From Rhipicephalus microplus (taxonomy: Eukaryota; Arthropoda; Arachnida; Ixodida; Ixodidae), in the NCBI RefSeq assembly GCF_043290135.1, contig NC_134705.1, forward strand, positions 55,839,271 through 55,903,270: 64,000 nt of DNA, read 5' to 3'. Below, one piece after another: positions 34,150-46,278 of this stretch. The notes beneath the pieces are model-generated. The model was not told the DNA's origin, made no database searches, and was given only the letters and a program-made list of their open reading frames with translations. The position numbers and the translations under genes were made by a program. Each line of letters begins with the position of its first letter. Position 1 is the stretch's first letter.

Positions 34150-35100
34150 CTCATCCTGCCGCAGCGGATTGAAAGTAAGGCAGCGTCAAATAGTCTGCTG
34201 GATTTCCGCCGCCTTCTGACTGAAGACGGGCAGTGATATCATCGCCACCTCAAAGTACAGGATGGCCGCATGAGTGGCGTCAGACATACCGCCGAATATG
34301 TTCTGGCTTACAGCGGGAGACTGTCACATGATGCCACAGTCGCTGAGAAGCTGCAGCCTATCATAGATGCAGTTCGTGACATCGTCAGTTAGAACTTGGA
34401 AGCACGATGAAATCCTCCCGAACTGGTCGTCGTACGCGGGCGAGAGCGGGTGAAAGCCACTCAATATGGCTGCACTCCAGTCGGTACAAGGGTTGTGGTA
34501 TTAGCAGTTCCAACAATGCTCTACTTTGGCCGAATCACGCAGTTGGCTCACTGCAAGCGTCAATTTGACGTCGTCTGGTCAAGAATAGTAATAACCTAAT
34601 GCACGAATGGTTTGCAGCTAGAACGCGGGCGTGTCTTGCAATCGCTGAAGTTCGAGAAGTTCGGTAAGCGATTCCCGAGGCAGAGCTATACGTGCAAAGG
34701 CTCGTGTGATGCAAGCACTGGTGTCTTGAAAGAACTTCTCCATGGTACATATTGCTTTGCATGATCACGGTGAAGTCGCTGGAAGTCACATTCGCAGTGG
34801 GCCTGGTGACCTGTGACGTCTATTCAGAGAGTGCTTGGGCTGTGGTATGCAAAATGAAGTCCAAGAGAGCACGAACAGCGTGCCTTAGGACTGAGGTAGC
34901 GTTCACCTGTAAGGCAGTGGAGTAGAAGACCTGACTTGAGAGCACGCCTGCAAACGAGTCAGTTGCTAGCGAGGTGTGGTTGCCCTCGGAGCCCGAAGCT
35001 GATGTAGTGGAAGCAGCGGAACGTAGAACTGTGCGTCCTCTGCGTAGTATTGTGTGCTGTTCCAGGTCGCCAAGCAGAAATCCATAGGATGGCTGTGCCA
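34150..35100 (-). other. Presumed gypsy C gag/leader region, not readable
   Basis: It lies where gypsy C gag should be, but I find no zinc knuckle and only short frames. A minus-strand TGGCACAGCC near 35090 beside the LTR-like segment might be a primer-binding site. This is weak. Confidence 0.3.
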
Positions 35101-35263
35101 TTTTGAAAAAGAGACGGAGAGAAAACACTCATTCGTCGGGCAAGCTGGTCTATTCTCTGCCTCGTGTTTACGATGGCAGAGTACATCATTGCGTATTGCA
35201 AACAACCGGTTTGTTTCACTACTCGTCTAAGTATTTTAGAGGATTTCAAGCGGAACGGCTGCC

Positions 35264-35499
35264 CTGCCGCGGTGGTCTAGTGGCTAAGATACTCGGCTGC
35301 TGACCCGCAGGTCATGGATTCGAATGCCGGCAGTGGCGGCTGCATTTCCGATGGAGGCGAAAATGTTGTAGGCCCGTGTGCTCAGATTTGCGTGCACGTT
35401 AAAGTACCACAGGTGGTCGAAATTTCGAAAACCCTACACTGCGGCGTCTCTCATAATCATATGGTGGTTCTGGGACGGTAAACCCAGCATATCATTCAA
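35264..35499 (+). mobile_element. tRNA-derived SINE (Ruka-like), copy 2
   Basis: Head CCGCGGTGGTCTAGTGGCTA (A box), decayed B box GGATTCGAATGCC, then the same body as copy 1 and tail GGGACGGTAAACCCAGCAT. A diverged target duplication (TCAAGCGGAACGGCTGC at about 35247-35263, TCAAGCTTAACAGCTGC at about 35500-35516) flanks it. Confidence 0.85.
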
Positions 35500-35514
35500 T
35501 CAAGCTTAACAGCT

Positions 35515-35810
35515 GCGCCGCCAGTGACCTCCGAAGCTAGCGTAGCTCTCGGCGACTGGTGCGCCCTTTCTCAACCTTCTGACACCGTTAAGCTCTCGCC
35601 GTGTGATGCCCCGTCCTTGGACTTCTTCAACGAGCTCCCATTTTTCAAGTTTTTCTTCTTTTTCTCTCGCTTGCCTGCCCAATTTCTTCCTGTATATATT
35701 TCCACTATTCTTTGTGTAGCTCCTTCCCCCATCTACTAAAAGAGCCTGCACCACCCAGAGGCAGTAAGAAATTAGGTGCCATTTTCCTCTTCTAAAGTAC
35801 CACTCATTTC
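35515..35810 (+). repeat. Dispersed repeat, copy 2 (related to 22602-23045)
   Basis: Shares GCCCCGTCCTTGGACT, a C/T-rich middle and an end reading GAGGCAG...TTCCTCTTCTAAAG with copy 1. Shorter than copy 1. Function unknown. Confidence 0.5.
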
Positions 35811-36254
35811 CATGCTCTTTGCAGATGCGATGACTTGCGTCAAGTCCTCGTCCTGTTTTTGTGTTTTGCGCATGTCTACTTGGGCAAAATAGATGTGATC
35901 TTGCTTGTTTTGTTCACCGCGCAAGGGCGGGTTGCGTGACACAGTGAATATGCAAATTAAACTTTGTAGAGTAGTAGGCAGGTTATGTCAGGGTCTTATT
36001 GCCGCAATAGATAGTTTTCAAACAATTTCAGAATCCCCCTCAAGTGTGCGAAGCAGTGTGGGAAAAGAATGTACGTTGAGTGCGATGGCTGTTCCGTCAC
36101 CCGCTCTTTGTTGGTGCCCTGGAAGCATCCAACGAAAAAAAAAGTCTCCTATTTGGGCAAGAACTAAATCCCAAATACTACACATGTCTGAAGGCTTTGC
36201 ATGTATATACGCATGAAATGCGAAAGAAACTGGTGTATATTAGGGTATATAGTC

Positions 36255-36256
<2 letters not shown>

Positions 36257-36320
<64 letters not shown>

Positions 36321-36346
36321 TTACATATATATGTATATATATATGT
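36257..36346. repeat. (TA)n microsatellite
   Basis: About 31 pure TA units followed by interrupted ones. Confidence 0.95.
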
Positions 36347-36535
36347 CACAGTTAAGCAGCATGAGAGTTATCGGGTGCCGATACATGCAGTGAGAAAGTG
36401 CTATTATTGTGAGCAATGTGAGCTGCAGCAACAAAATTTCTATTGGTGTTTTACAGCAAAGCTGTTATGATAGCATTTTTCGGCTCACGCGCAGTCGTTG
36501 TTGTCTGTAATTATTTCAGACAAATGACCTAGCGC

Positions 36536-36730
36536 CATTGACTCAGTGGGGCTTGAGCACTTGTCCCCTGGGTGCCAGCCGAATATTTACCACTGAGTTA
36601 CGGTGGTGCTTGTAACTAGTCAAACTTGCCTTAGGCAGGCATGACCTAGCACTAAGGGCACAGTAGAGCTCGAACCCAGGTCCGCTGGGTGCCAGCCCAG
36701 TATTCTACCTCTGAGCTACACCGGTGCTTG
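36536..36730 (-). repeat. Tandem pair of tRNA-like sequences
   Basis: Two similar minus-strand tRNA-like units, about 36536-36606 and 36648-36727. The better one reads TGTAGCTCAGAGGTAGAATA (A box), CTGGGCTGGCACCCAG (anticodon arm, GGC), and GGGTTCGAGCTC (B box). Lack of a proper acceptor stem makes it a SINE or pseudogene rather than a tRNA gene. Confidence 0.55.
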
Positions 36731-36739
36731 TGACTTGTT

Positions 36740-37230
36740 GTCAAACTTGCCTTAAGCAGGCTTGATAACAAGCCTGCCTCAGGCAAGTGTCGGGAAAGCT
36801 GTTGCGTTAATACGACCTATAAAGCATTTTACAACACCGAAAGAACAACCATTCGTCGCAAAATGCGAATATCGTAACAAGTGGGCCGTCCTATGCTCCA
36901 AACCATCAAAAAAGCTTGTTCTTGTTCCCCTAATAACTTTGGCGCATATCCACTTCAGCCATAATTCCTTATCGTCGTCAGCTACTGCATGGACAATTGG
37001 CACAAAATTCCTTGCAAGGGTTTAGCGGATACCACGCTTATCAGAAGAATGACGAACAATAGCATAGCGAATGCCAGCCTACTAATCAAATGTCTATTAT
37101 AATGCCCTAGTGGGCACCAAGCAAGTGTGGTTGCAGTAGTTACCGAATCAGTGTTTTGAAAAGGCTCTGAAAGGCCGCTCTTCTAGCTTTTGCTGTGACT
37201 GTGCTGCGCCCACCGCGCACGCCTGGCGTT
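36740..37230. repeat. Dispersed repeat pair member, copy 1
   Basis: Direct match to 59410-59905 over about 490 bp (shared GAACAATTGGCACA, AATTCCTTGCAAG, AAAAGGCTCTGAAAGGCCGC, CTCTTCTAGCTTT). It is preceded by tRNA-like sequence in both copies, so it may be the body of a tRNA-derived element. No coding capacity. Confidence 0.7.
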
Positions 37231-37234
37231 TTTT

Positions 37235-39420
37235 TAGCTACGGAAGAAAACACAACTCTGATTTAGTTGTTGCAGTTCGTTGGAGCCCCGACAGTTTCCT
37301 AATTGGACCTTCATGCATGAAAAAGGGGATGCCCGCGACAGTAAAAGTACAATATACATGCACATCTCGAAAACGACCCCAAATGTATGAGAATGATTCG
37401 GACGTCACAAACCAATTTCGCGTTGCCAGTCCGCTCAGTGCTCAATTGTGTTAAGGTGCAACAGGTGCATGCACCAACACGAAGCCAAAACCATGCCCAC
37501 ATCTTTTGTAATCATCTAATCGGTGACTGTGTTACTAGAAATATATACGTTTTTTTATAATCTTTCCTATAGCGCCTAACGTATCGCAGGAAACGTGGTA
37601 TTAAACAACAACAAAACGTGCAATACTTACGCTGCATACAGAAGAGCAATTGTTCGGCTGGCACTTTTCACTCTTTATTCTCAGTGTGAATAAAAGTCTT
37701 CCCTTAGAATTGCGTGTTAAAAAAATAAGGGTATCCTGAAATTTCGCATTTATGAGTTAAACGCGATAGCGACATCTTGTTCGTAGTGCTTACTTCAAAC
37801 ACTTGGTGCATGCAGCTTTGCGAGTTTGCTATGCACCCGCTACGTGAACTCAAGAGGATAGGCGCAGTAGCGTGTGTGATCTTAGTGGTGGGGTACCGAC
37901 TATCAACCACGGAGCCATTGAGATAATCACATATTGTGACAGCCATTGGCAATACATTCATCACCACACTTTATTACTGCACTATTTAATTTTGACTTGG
38001 GAAGCATATATATAGGATTCGTGTTTTGTGATGCATAAAAGCTACTTTCACTGCATTTCCAAGCTGCGGAAACAGACGCGTGGCCGGGTGATAGAACATC
38101 CGCTTGACACGCAAACAACGCGGGTTCAATACCCACTCAGACCCTAAAAAATCTGGTTCGGTGCCCTCACTGCAAGATGATGATAAAGCATAAGATGACG
38201 ATTTTTTGCTTACAACAAAGGACGTCGACACGAGAATTTTCGATAAATGACCTATTTACGCTATCGCGTGAAAACACATTTCATTCATTCCTATATTAGT
38301 TCTTGCACTGTGGCAAGCAAAATGCGTCACCTTGCGGCAATCGTCATGAATCAGTAGAGCGACAAGGCGGCAAGCGCCAAGTGCACATTTCACAAAGAGT
38401 GGTGTGGGCCAAAACATGGCGGACGCACTCGGCAAGGCGGCATCGACCCTTTCAAAGAATTACCTCTCTCAAAATGGGGGTAGTACAGTGTAACGGGGGC
38501 GCACGGATTGCGGCCTTCTAATTGGATGTAGATGCCGCAGGGAGGGATGCCTAGAGAAAAGCGGAGGAGAGCGAGCGTAGACTAGAAGACACTGCCTGCG
38601 TCAGCATTGCTAAGTGAGTGGGGGGAGCGTAGGAAATGTCAGAGAGGCGCAGTGTATGCGCATGCACAGTAAACCATGTAGCGCAGCGCTAGTGGTAGAA
38701 AGGTGGCAGGAGAAAAAGAAAACGACCACTGATGGCTCGTGACGTGAAAGAGTGAACAACTTTGTTCCGTGCATGCAGGTTATAGGGTTGGGTTTTCGCA
38801 TAGTAGCCGGCAGACAATGTCTTTCAACAGCTTCCTTGGCCTGCTGGATCGCCCAGAGTTGATAAACTAGTTCTGAGCTGAGCGGAGCGGTCTGCCAACG
38901 CTCCCAAAGGTCATACTTTGAGGCCACATCTCTCATATTACCAACTAGTGCAGGAAATTCCTAGATAAATTGCCTTAGTGTAGTCCTATTAGCGAAACTT
39001 TTGCACGAATTCGTCATATAGATATCGGGGTAAATGTGTTTAATAATTGCGGGATTTAGTGTGGGTGCCTGTTGGTGATTGCCGCCATCCAACGAACTGG
39101 GCCCGGTGGAGCTTCGGGTGAGGCGGGGAGTATTCGCATCGTTGAAGAATATTGCTATGTAATGTCATTTAATTTCGTAAATCTATTCCCCACATCCACT
39201 CTCTAAATATTAAAAGTTGAAAGCACCAAAACGTTTAGATGTCTGAACGTGATGATCACCGCACTGCTTTTTTTTTTCTCAGCAGTACGACTTCTCCTTT
39301 TTATCAAACCAGTGGCGACGGCACATCTAAGACAGACGCCGTCACTTCACCGCAAATTAAAGCTGTAATAGCGTCATTTCCAGCGCCTGTTATAGACTAA
39401 TAGAATTACATATTTCCACC
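37235..39420. other. Mostly unassigned intronic sequence
   Basis: No gene recognised. A plus-strand tRNA-like head is listed separately at 38076-38150. Confidence 0.4.
38076..38150 (+). repeat. tRNA-like SINE head
   Basis: GCGTGGCCGGGTGATAGAAC (A-box region) and GCGGGTTCAATACCC (B box) at tRNA spacing, followed by a non-tRNA tail with CAAGATGATGATAAAG. Probably the head of another SINE type. Confidence 0.55.
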
Positions 39421-39424
39421 ATGT

Positions 39425-40137
39425 TGTGATGTGCACGAAGTGTGCAGGCTCGATGTTCATGTGAAGCTATTTATTCGGCCGAACGTGTGGCCAGGAACTA
39501 AAGGCCCGACTCAGCAACACACGGGCACTGATAGAGACAAAGAGATCATCGGCCTGCGAACGACTATCGGCGAAGCGCGGAAACATTTATACATGTGTTA
39601 CCGAATATTTCTTTTTCACAAGCACTGGAGTTATCTCGAGTGTTCACATCTAGCGACAAATCTTGACACAAAAATCTACAATGATCGCGAACGCTTTCGA
39701 ACAATGATGCACAAATTCGCTGAGCATTCCTGAGCGAAGCTTTGTGGGCGAAAAGCAGAGCAAAAGTAAAAATAAGAAACGCGCGTGGCATTGCCCCCTT
39801 TCCCCTCTGCTAAAGCACCATTCCTATGCTTGAAACGGACCACGCGAGAAAGTACGTGAACACTAAAAATACCAACAATACAGATATTGCAGAAATTAAT
39901 AGGTACATGCAATGAAGCACACAGAAACAACAAATCCTACAGTCCTTAGGTTCGTTCACCATCAAACGGCGTGAACGCACGACATGAACGACTTCAGGTC
40001 GTGCCCGGTGTCATTGAAAGTTATATGCTGGTGCGCACAACCACGTAGTTCCGTAGGCCTAGACGTCGGTACGGTCCGAAGTAACGCCGGAGAAGTTAAT
40101 AAATCCGCAGCATATCTTAGCAAAATTCAGCAACCTT
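39425..40137 (-). mobile_element. Gypsy E fragment: pol tail, polypurine tract and LTR
   Basis: On the minus strand: decayed integrase tail with HRARPEVVHVVR (about 40005-39970), then GAGGGGAAAGGGGGCAA polypurine tract (about 39792-39810), then an LTR-like segment with a TATA-like signal and AATAAATAG (tatttatt in plus, 39469). The LTR end resembles that of gypsy B (TTTATTC(A/G)G(A/C)CCGAAC type). Its 5' side is cut by the (TATC)n array. Confidence 0.6.
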
Positions 40138-40140
40138 GAC

Positions 40141-40502
<362 letters not shown>

Positions 40503-42420
40503 TAGCCGCCTACGACTTTCAGCTCACCTGGCTGTTTCGATTATAGTATCGATACCAAAATTAGTATGGAATAGCAAGACTGTATAACGAGCATCAGTTG
40601 TCATAACATGAAAATGATAATATATATGTCATAAATGTGATGATACACATTTCATGGTCTTGCTGCTCTTCCGGTGGTTTTTTCACATTATATATTGCAA
40701 AAGTGGTATGGTGTGACATGACTGCATGGCGACATAAGTGAGACCCTAACGTGGAAATAATGACATGCATGTCATGTAATTCACTAATGCACGCCACACT
40801 AATGGTGTGCTCGTGAATGTTTCGCTAGCTTAATTTATGGGACGTGAATGGATGACGAAATTATATGGCTGGTGCAAACATGCACATAAGATGCATGTCA
40901 TGTAAGAACATGACTGCATGCTAAGCTCATAGTGTGCATGTGATCGTTTCGATAGCCTCACGTATACCAAATAAGGTGTTACATGATGTCAACGAACGAT
41001 GAAGGTATATGGCTGCTGCAAACATGATAATCATGGCACGCGCGCCTTGTATGAACAAGACAACATACCACACTCGTGATGCGGTCGTGGCCGTTTGGCA
41101 AGCTCCATATATACAAAATTTCTTATTACGTTACGTGAATTCACCAAGAAGGTAAATGGCACGTCCAAACGTGATAATCACGACATGCGTGTCATATAAA
41201 ACATGACTACATGCTACGTTCATAGCGCGCTCACGGCCATCTTGCTAGCTCCAAATATACCGATTTGGAGTCACGTGACGTGAATAGAAGACGTATGTAA
41301 ATTACACTTCCAAGCATCATAATTATGATATGCGTGTCAATTAAAACATGACGGCATGCTACGCTTGTAGCGTGCACGCAGTTGTTTCGGTAGCTCCATA
41401 TACCAAATTCACAGTTTCAGGGCGGGCTCCGGATTTGCTGATCCTGTGTCGCATGACATATTGTAACAGAGCCATGGTATGACATGACTGCATGGCGAAC
41501 GTAAGCCACAGATCCTAACTTGGAATTCATGACATGAATGTTATGTAAGTCATGACTACACGCCAGGTTTCGTGTGCACTTGCAGTCGTTTTGCTAGCTT
41601 CACATATACCGAGTTCGGTGTTACGTGACCTGAGTGCTCGACGAAAATATTTTACTGATGCAAACATCATAATGCTAAGTCATGACATACGTGTCATGTA
41701 AGAACATGACTACATACCACGCTTATGGTTCGCTCGCGGCAAGTTCGCTAGCTTCACATATACCGATTTTGATGGAACGTGACGTGAATGGATGACTAAA
41801 GTATACGACTGGTGCAAGCATGACAATCATGACATGTGTGTCATGTAAGAAATGACTACACACCACGTTCATGATGCGCTCGTGGTCGTTTTGCTAGCTC
41901 TATATATACCAAATTTGGTATTGCGCAAGCTGAATGAACGACGAATGTAATTGACATGTTTAAATATGATAATCATGATAATCGTGTCAAGTAAACATGG
42001 CTACAAGCTCGTAGCAGGCTTGCAGACGTTTCGCTAGCTTTACTTAAACCTAATATGGTATAGATTACGAAGATTAATGGCTGATGCAAATATAATTATA
42101 ATGGCATGCGTGTCATGTAAGAACGTGCCACACTGATGATGCGGTCGCAGCCGTTTCACTGGCTTTACATTTACTAAAATTGCTATTACGCGACGTGAAT
42201 GGACGAATATAAGTATCCCGTATAAACATAGTAATAATGCCATGCGCGTCATGTAATAGATGATTAAGTTCTGTGCTCATAGCGTGCTCACGACCATTTT
42301 CTGAGCTTCCCATATACCAAATTTAGTATTACGTGACGTGAATGAAGGACGAACGCAAATGTCACGTGTAAACATGGTCATCATGATATGAAAGTAATGT
42401 ATGGCACAGTTTACATACCT
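40503..42420. repeat. Degenerate satellite, about 140-bp units, block 1
   Basis: Recurring motifs GACATGCGTGTCATGTAA, GAACATGACTACATGC, GTTTCGCTAGCTTCACATAT and TATTACGTGACGTGAATG. The GCTAGCT landmark recurs at about 40830, 40950, 41090, 41240, 41385, 41590, 41750, 41890, 42030, 42155 and 42295, roughly 120-200 bp apart. It starts immediately after the TATC array. Confidence 0.8.
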
Positions 42421-42817
42421 ACCACTGCTGCTGCTGGTATTGCAAAGGTTAGTGGTGCCTTCGTTACGTGACTATAAACAAAATATTAGCGTGTTATCTA
42501 GATACTTGACTAAAGATTACAGTAAGCAAAGGTGTCTGACGCAATTCTTTGAGCGGTTTCATTTCGTTCTAATTTAGCTCAATAGTGGCTACGGACATAA
42601 GTGGAGGCGAACCCGCTGCCACTACCACTGTTATTTGATAACAGCTATCACTGTAAAATCTATCACTGTAAAATGTTCGATGCTTTTTTCAACACAACTG
42701 GCATGTGCAGTTGCCACTTCAAGCAAATGAAGCCGTATAGTGGAACGTAACATCTTTCCAGCTTTCTCAAAGTTTTTTGTTTGTAAATATGATGGTCTCT
42801 CTTTCTTCTGTTTCCAG

Positions 42818-42922
42818 GTCAAAGAAATCTGCACAGCATTTGTCTTCTTCGTTCCATGGGTCGGACATCGCCATCTCACTTCAATGCGCTGTGAAGCACC
42901 CGATAGGCGTTTTCGTTGGTAA
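42818..42922 (+). CDS. Secreted type-2 cystatin, exon 3 (Pro-Trp loop, second disulfide, stop)
   Basis: Terminal exon, 34 codons plus TAA, preceded by a strong polypyrimidine tract and acceptor (ctctttcttctgtttccag), phase 0. It starts VKEICTAFVFFVPW: the Pro-Trp pair is the second protease-binding hairpin of cystatins, and Cys in EICTAF plus Cys in SMRCEA form the second disulfide. It supplies exactly what exons 1-2 lack, in the same phase, giving a 134-residue precursor of normal type-2 length. The C-terminal tail DRRFRW is basic and short. The exon lies about 25.8 kb from exon 2 across an intron filled with transposons. The join is inferred from phase, splice signals and family match; no transcript was available. 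Confidence 0.85.
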   Translation, partial: VKEICTAFVFFVPWVGHRHLTSMRCEAPDRRFRW

Positions 42923-43106
42923 CGAAGGAATGCATTTCCGATATCTCATTTGAGGCTCTAAATGACCATGAACAGATGAAGTGCTAGTCTGAACTTAGAT
43001 ACCATTGGTCGCCTAGGTAGGGGTGGTTCCAACTTTTTGGAAGGCAAACGTTTCATAAGTTAGTCGGGTATGGTATATGAAATTGATTGCGAGACTTATT
43101 TATCCC

Positions 43107-43112
43107 AATAAA
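43107..43112 (+). terminator. Candidate poly(A) signal of the cystatin gene
   Basis: AATAAA lies 185 bp after the cystatin stop codon in unique-looking sequence, a normal 3' UTR distance. It is the first canonical hexamer downstream of exon 3. Confidence 0.55.
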
Positions 43113-43114
43113 TG

Positions 43115-44570
43115 TGCTGAAGCTTTGCACAGCCTCATTGATTTTCTCGACAATATTCGACGTTGTTTAACGCTAAGCGTTGTTCTGTGCCTTGTTACTT
43201 TCTGAGATGAGACTATTTCTTTAGTTTTTGTTGAGCTGTTCTTGACGTATTTTTTTATGACATAACTCATAGCAGTTACGCTGTTGATAGGTTAAAGCTC
43301 CGTGCTTTGGCATAGATGGATACTACAATTTTTTCGTAAATGCTTTGTATACATTATTCTTCTTTCAACGCGATAAAACCTGTATGGTGCTGTTTGTATA
43401 TTGTTTTTCCTTTGCGCTGGTTTTCTTGATTTACGGCTTGAAATCTGAGGGCAACATTAAAAATCACTCTTTTTATCTCAATTGTCGGTACTATCCCCTT
43501 TACGTGATGAGTAAAACATTGCAGTCCTCTTGTTTGTTTTCTCTGTAAAACTAAACCAATGCCGTTCTAACGCTGGCAATGTTACACTTGTAACGTATGT
43601 GCAGAAGCACGCAAAAAAGTTTTCACGCACAACTCATAACATTTCCAATGATTAAAAACGATTAGACAATCAAACCAAGGGATGTTCACGAGACATTGCT
43701 TTTGTATGAAGAATCATATGTGATGAAACTTGAAGTGAATAAAAAGACGACTTGCCGCCTAGAGTGAACGAAACTGCAAATTCTGAGAAACGCATGCGAT
43801 GCTCCACCACATGAGCTACGCTAGCAGTCATCATGTTCATTATATTGGGTCTATATGCGCTTTTACACAACGCTCCGTTAGTCAACCTGCCCCCAAATTA
43901 TTCATGGCGGCTAGTGTGAATCGCTCTTCCACGGTGGTTGGATGAAAAGCAATTGCCCCCACCTCCCCGGAGACAATTGTGGGGACCGGCGAATGCAGTG
44001 CGCAGGGTCCACGACGTCGTTTCGCACGTAAGAACTCAACGTTACTAGAATAATGTTTTCTTTTTTTTCTTGCACCGTGCAGCCATTTGCCACGCGTGGC
44101 GTTTTTCTGTCGCGAGAAACGCGGTTTGTGTTTCCAGCTAATAGCTAGCGTACATGGTTCAAAAAAAGTTGGCAGATCCCACGTACCTGGGAGTGAACTT
44201 TTTGCGAAGCACGCGAAAGCAAGGTGACCGTGTTGCGCTTTTTTTGGGTGAGACATCATGAAATGACGATAAATATATGTACAAATGTTGAAAGCAGACA
44301 CATATGTTAAAGAGTTGCAGATGTTTATGTGACCAGTTTTTCACTTTGCACAACGATGTCAGCTGGAAATGTGTTTTAGCAACACCAGAAGCTGATATGA
44401 AGCGCTGATCCTCACGAAGATGCTGGCTCTTGACACTGCTACTTAAGTCAATTTCAGCACATGGCACGTCACCACAATTGACATTAACCCGACGTGACGG
44501 CTGTATGAAAGGAGTACATATGTAATGTTTTTAAAATTTGGTAGGCAGCAATGCAACCACCATTGACGTC
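43115..44570. other. Cystatin 3' flank, no gene recognised
   Basis: No coding sequence supported. A short segment at 44165-44200 (GGCAGATCCCACGTACCTGG) recurs inverted at about 55150-55185. Confidence 0.45.
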
Positions 44571-44571
44571 T

Positions 44572-44808
44572 CCCCGCAGTGGTGGTCTAGTGGCTAAAGT
44601 CTCGGCTGCTGACCCGCAGGTTGCGGGATCGACTCCCGGCTGCGGCGGCTGCATTTCCGATGGAGGCGGAAATGTTGTAGGCCCGTGTGCTCATACTTGG
44701 GTGCACGTTAAAGAACCCCACGTGGTCGAAATTTCCACAGCCCTTCACTAAGGCCTCTCTCATATTCAAATGGTGGTTTTGGGGCGTTACACCCCAAATA
44801 TGAATCAA
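44572..44808 (+). mobile_element. tRNA-derived SINE (Ruka-like), copy 3
   Basis: Head CAGTGGTGGTCTAGTGGCTA, B box GGGATCGACTCCC, body identical in design to copies 1 and 2, tail TTTTGGGGCGTTACACCCC. Short flanking match ATTGACGT / ATGGACGT. Confidence 0.85.
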
Positions 44809-44865
44809 ACTATGGACGTTTTACGAAGATTAGCGTCCATTTTAAAAGTAGTTCCGAGACCTGGC

Positions 44866-44937
44866 GTAGATGTGTGGTAGAATGCTTGACTGCCACGCAG
44901 AATGCTTGGGTTTGATTCCTGATGGGACCCTGAAATT
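44866..44937 (+). repeat. tRNA-like SINE head
   Basis: GCGTAGATGTGTGGTAGAAT (A-box region) and GGGTTTGATTCCTGATGGG (B box), with tail TGAAATTTATT. It lies directly downstream of SINE copy 3 and is a different, more decayed type. Confidence 0.5.
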
Positions 44938-45137
44938 TATTATTTGCATTCGTCGGTTGGCCAACACTGCCTATGTCAGGTTTTTCTTAACACTGACATT
45001 TATTCTATGCCATTGTTGAGTCGACGCTACCGATGTGATGCGGGTATTGCTTAACGCTCACGCTTTAAATTGCCCAGGTGTTCTAAGTCGTTCCGGGGTA
45101 GATACTAAGTGTCAATCACCTGTGGCACATACTCGCT

Positions 45138-45172
45138 TACCAGTGGCACATACCCACCCGTGAGTATGTGCC
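45138..45172. repeat. Inverted repeat GTGGCACATAC...GTATGTGCCAC
   Basis: 11-bp perfect stem around a 10-base loop. A related hairpin occurs at 60556-60592. Confidence 0.7.
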
Positions 45173-45329
45173 ACTGTCTGCCGGAAAGTATTTGACGACC
45201 TACGCGACGGGATTGTGGCAATATTCATTTCTTTACCAGCACGTCACATTCGTCAAACCATCTTACCCTCCCATGCTAATTTTGGTTCACGCTAACTTAA
45301 GGGAGTGACCACGGGAGCACCCAAACGTA

Positions 45330-45680
45330 AGCGGCTAGATGGCTAGATAGATACATAGATACGCTCAAAGTCGTGAAAATTCGCTAAGAAATGGTTCGCA
45401 TTTAAAGTACTACGAAGTGAATGAAACAAACGGCGTTCTCGGATCTGCATTGGCGTTCCATAATGGTGCCTCGACCACACATTTCCGCATGTTTTTAAAG
45501 ACAATAGTCTTTCTTGGGGACCTTCGACGCAAAAATTTTGGTTTGTGTGTCTGCCTGTCTGGCAGTACATTCGTCTGTTTGTCCACGCTTAACAGCACCG
45601 GGTACTTGAAACGGCCTACCCCATCCGCAGCGCCCCCCAATGTTGCTCAGGATTTAGCGTTCTCACTTGTGCAATTGTGA
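45330..45680 (-). repeat. Relative of the TATC-bearing dispersed element
   Basis: The minus strand reads AATGCGAACCATTTCTTAGCGAA...TTTGAGCGTATCTATGTATCTATC, matching the flank of the 56065 TATC array (AATGCGAAGCATTTCTTTGC...TCTGAGCGTATCTATC). Here the array is only a few units long. Confidence 0.6.
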
Positions 45681-46278
45681 ATTATTAAGCAATCATTGCG
45701 CAAGTCTGGGGCACCATAACAACACGTAATGATTCTGCATGTGCATCTTTTACTAGAAAATGCATACATAGGTTATTTTAAGGACCGTAGCACTGATCAC
45801 GCTGCGCTGACCACGCAACGCTTGTACGAAAAGGTGAGTCTTTCCAGCGCTTTGCTAAGACGCGATGGTGGGGGCACGTACCCGTCGCCTTGTGTTCCTC
45901 GCCTCATCACCTCTGAGACGGGTGCGCACACCCGCCTCAGAACACGTGCTTTGGTTTGCAAGACTGCCAGGTGGCGCTCATGTCTCGCGTGTGGCGTGCC
46001 TTGATGCGCTCGTTCGCCTCCGCTGCATGCTCGAGGCACTCTAACGCAGCACCTCCAAAATACAATTCACCAATTTTATTGCACCGAAATTCAAATTATT
46101 TGTTCACTCTCCACACGCAACCCTATCGTCTTTCGACGACATGTGCAGATTACATGCAGATACGGGGCCAATTTTTGGAGAGGCGTCCAGTCAGCGAAAG
46201 ATCAAGAGTGAGGCACGAGCGGACAGGAAAGTGGGGCGCAGGGAGGATGTGGAGCGAAGAGAGAGAAACAACATTTAT

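Larger units (their letters stand above)
26640..35260 (-). mobile_element. Ty3/gypsy retrotransposon C, split by gypsy D
   Basis: Minus-strand element of a different gypsy family from A, B and D. Protease/RT lie at 34110-32620, the RNase H continues on the far side of gypsy D at 27307-27110, and the integrase end is at 27107-26922. Possible LTR remnants share GGGCAAGCTG..TATTCTCTGC at about 26690 and 35140. Outer limits are approximate. Confidence 0.65.

Noticed and set aside
40503..42420. CRISPR-like array
   Set aside because: The units are degenerate along their whole length, with no alternation of constant repeat and unique spacer. This is eukaryotic satellite.
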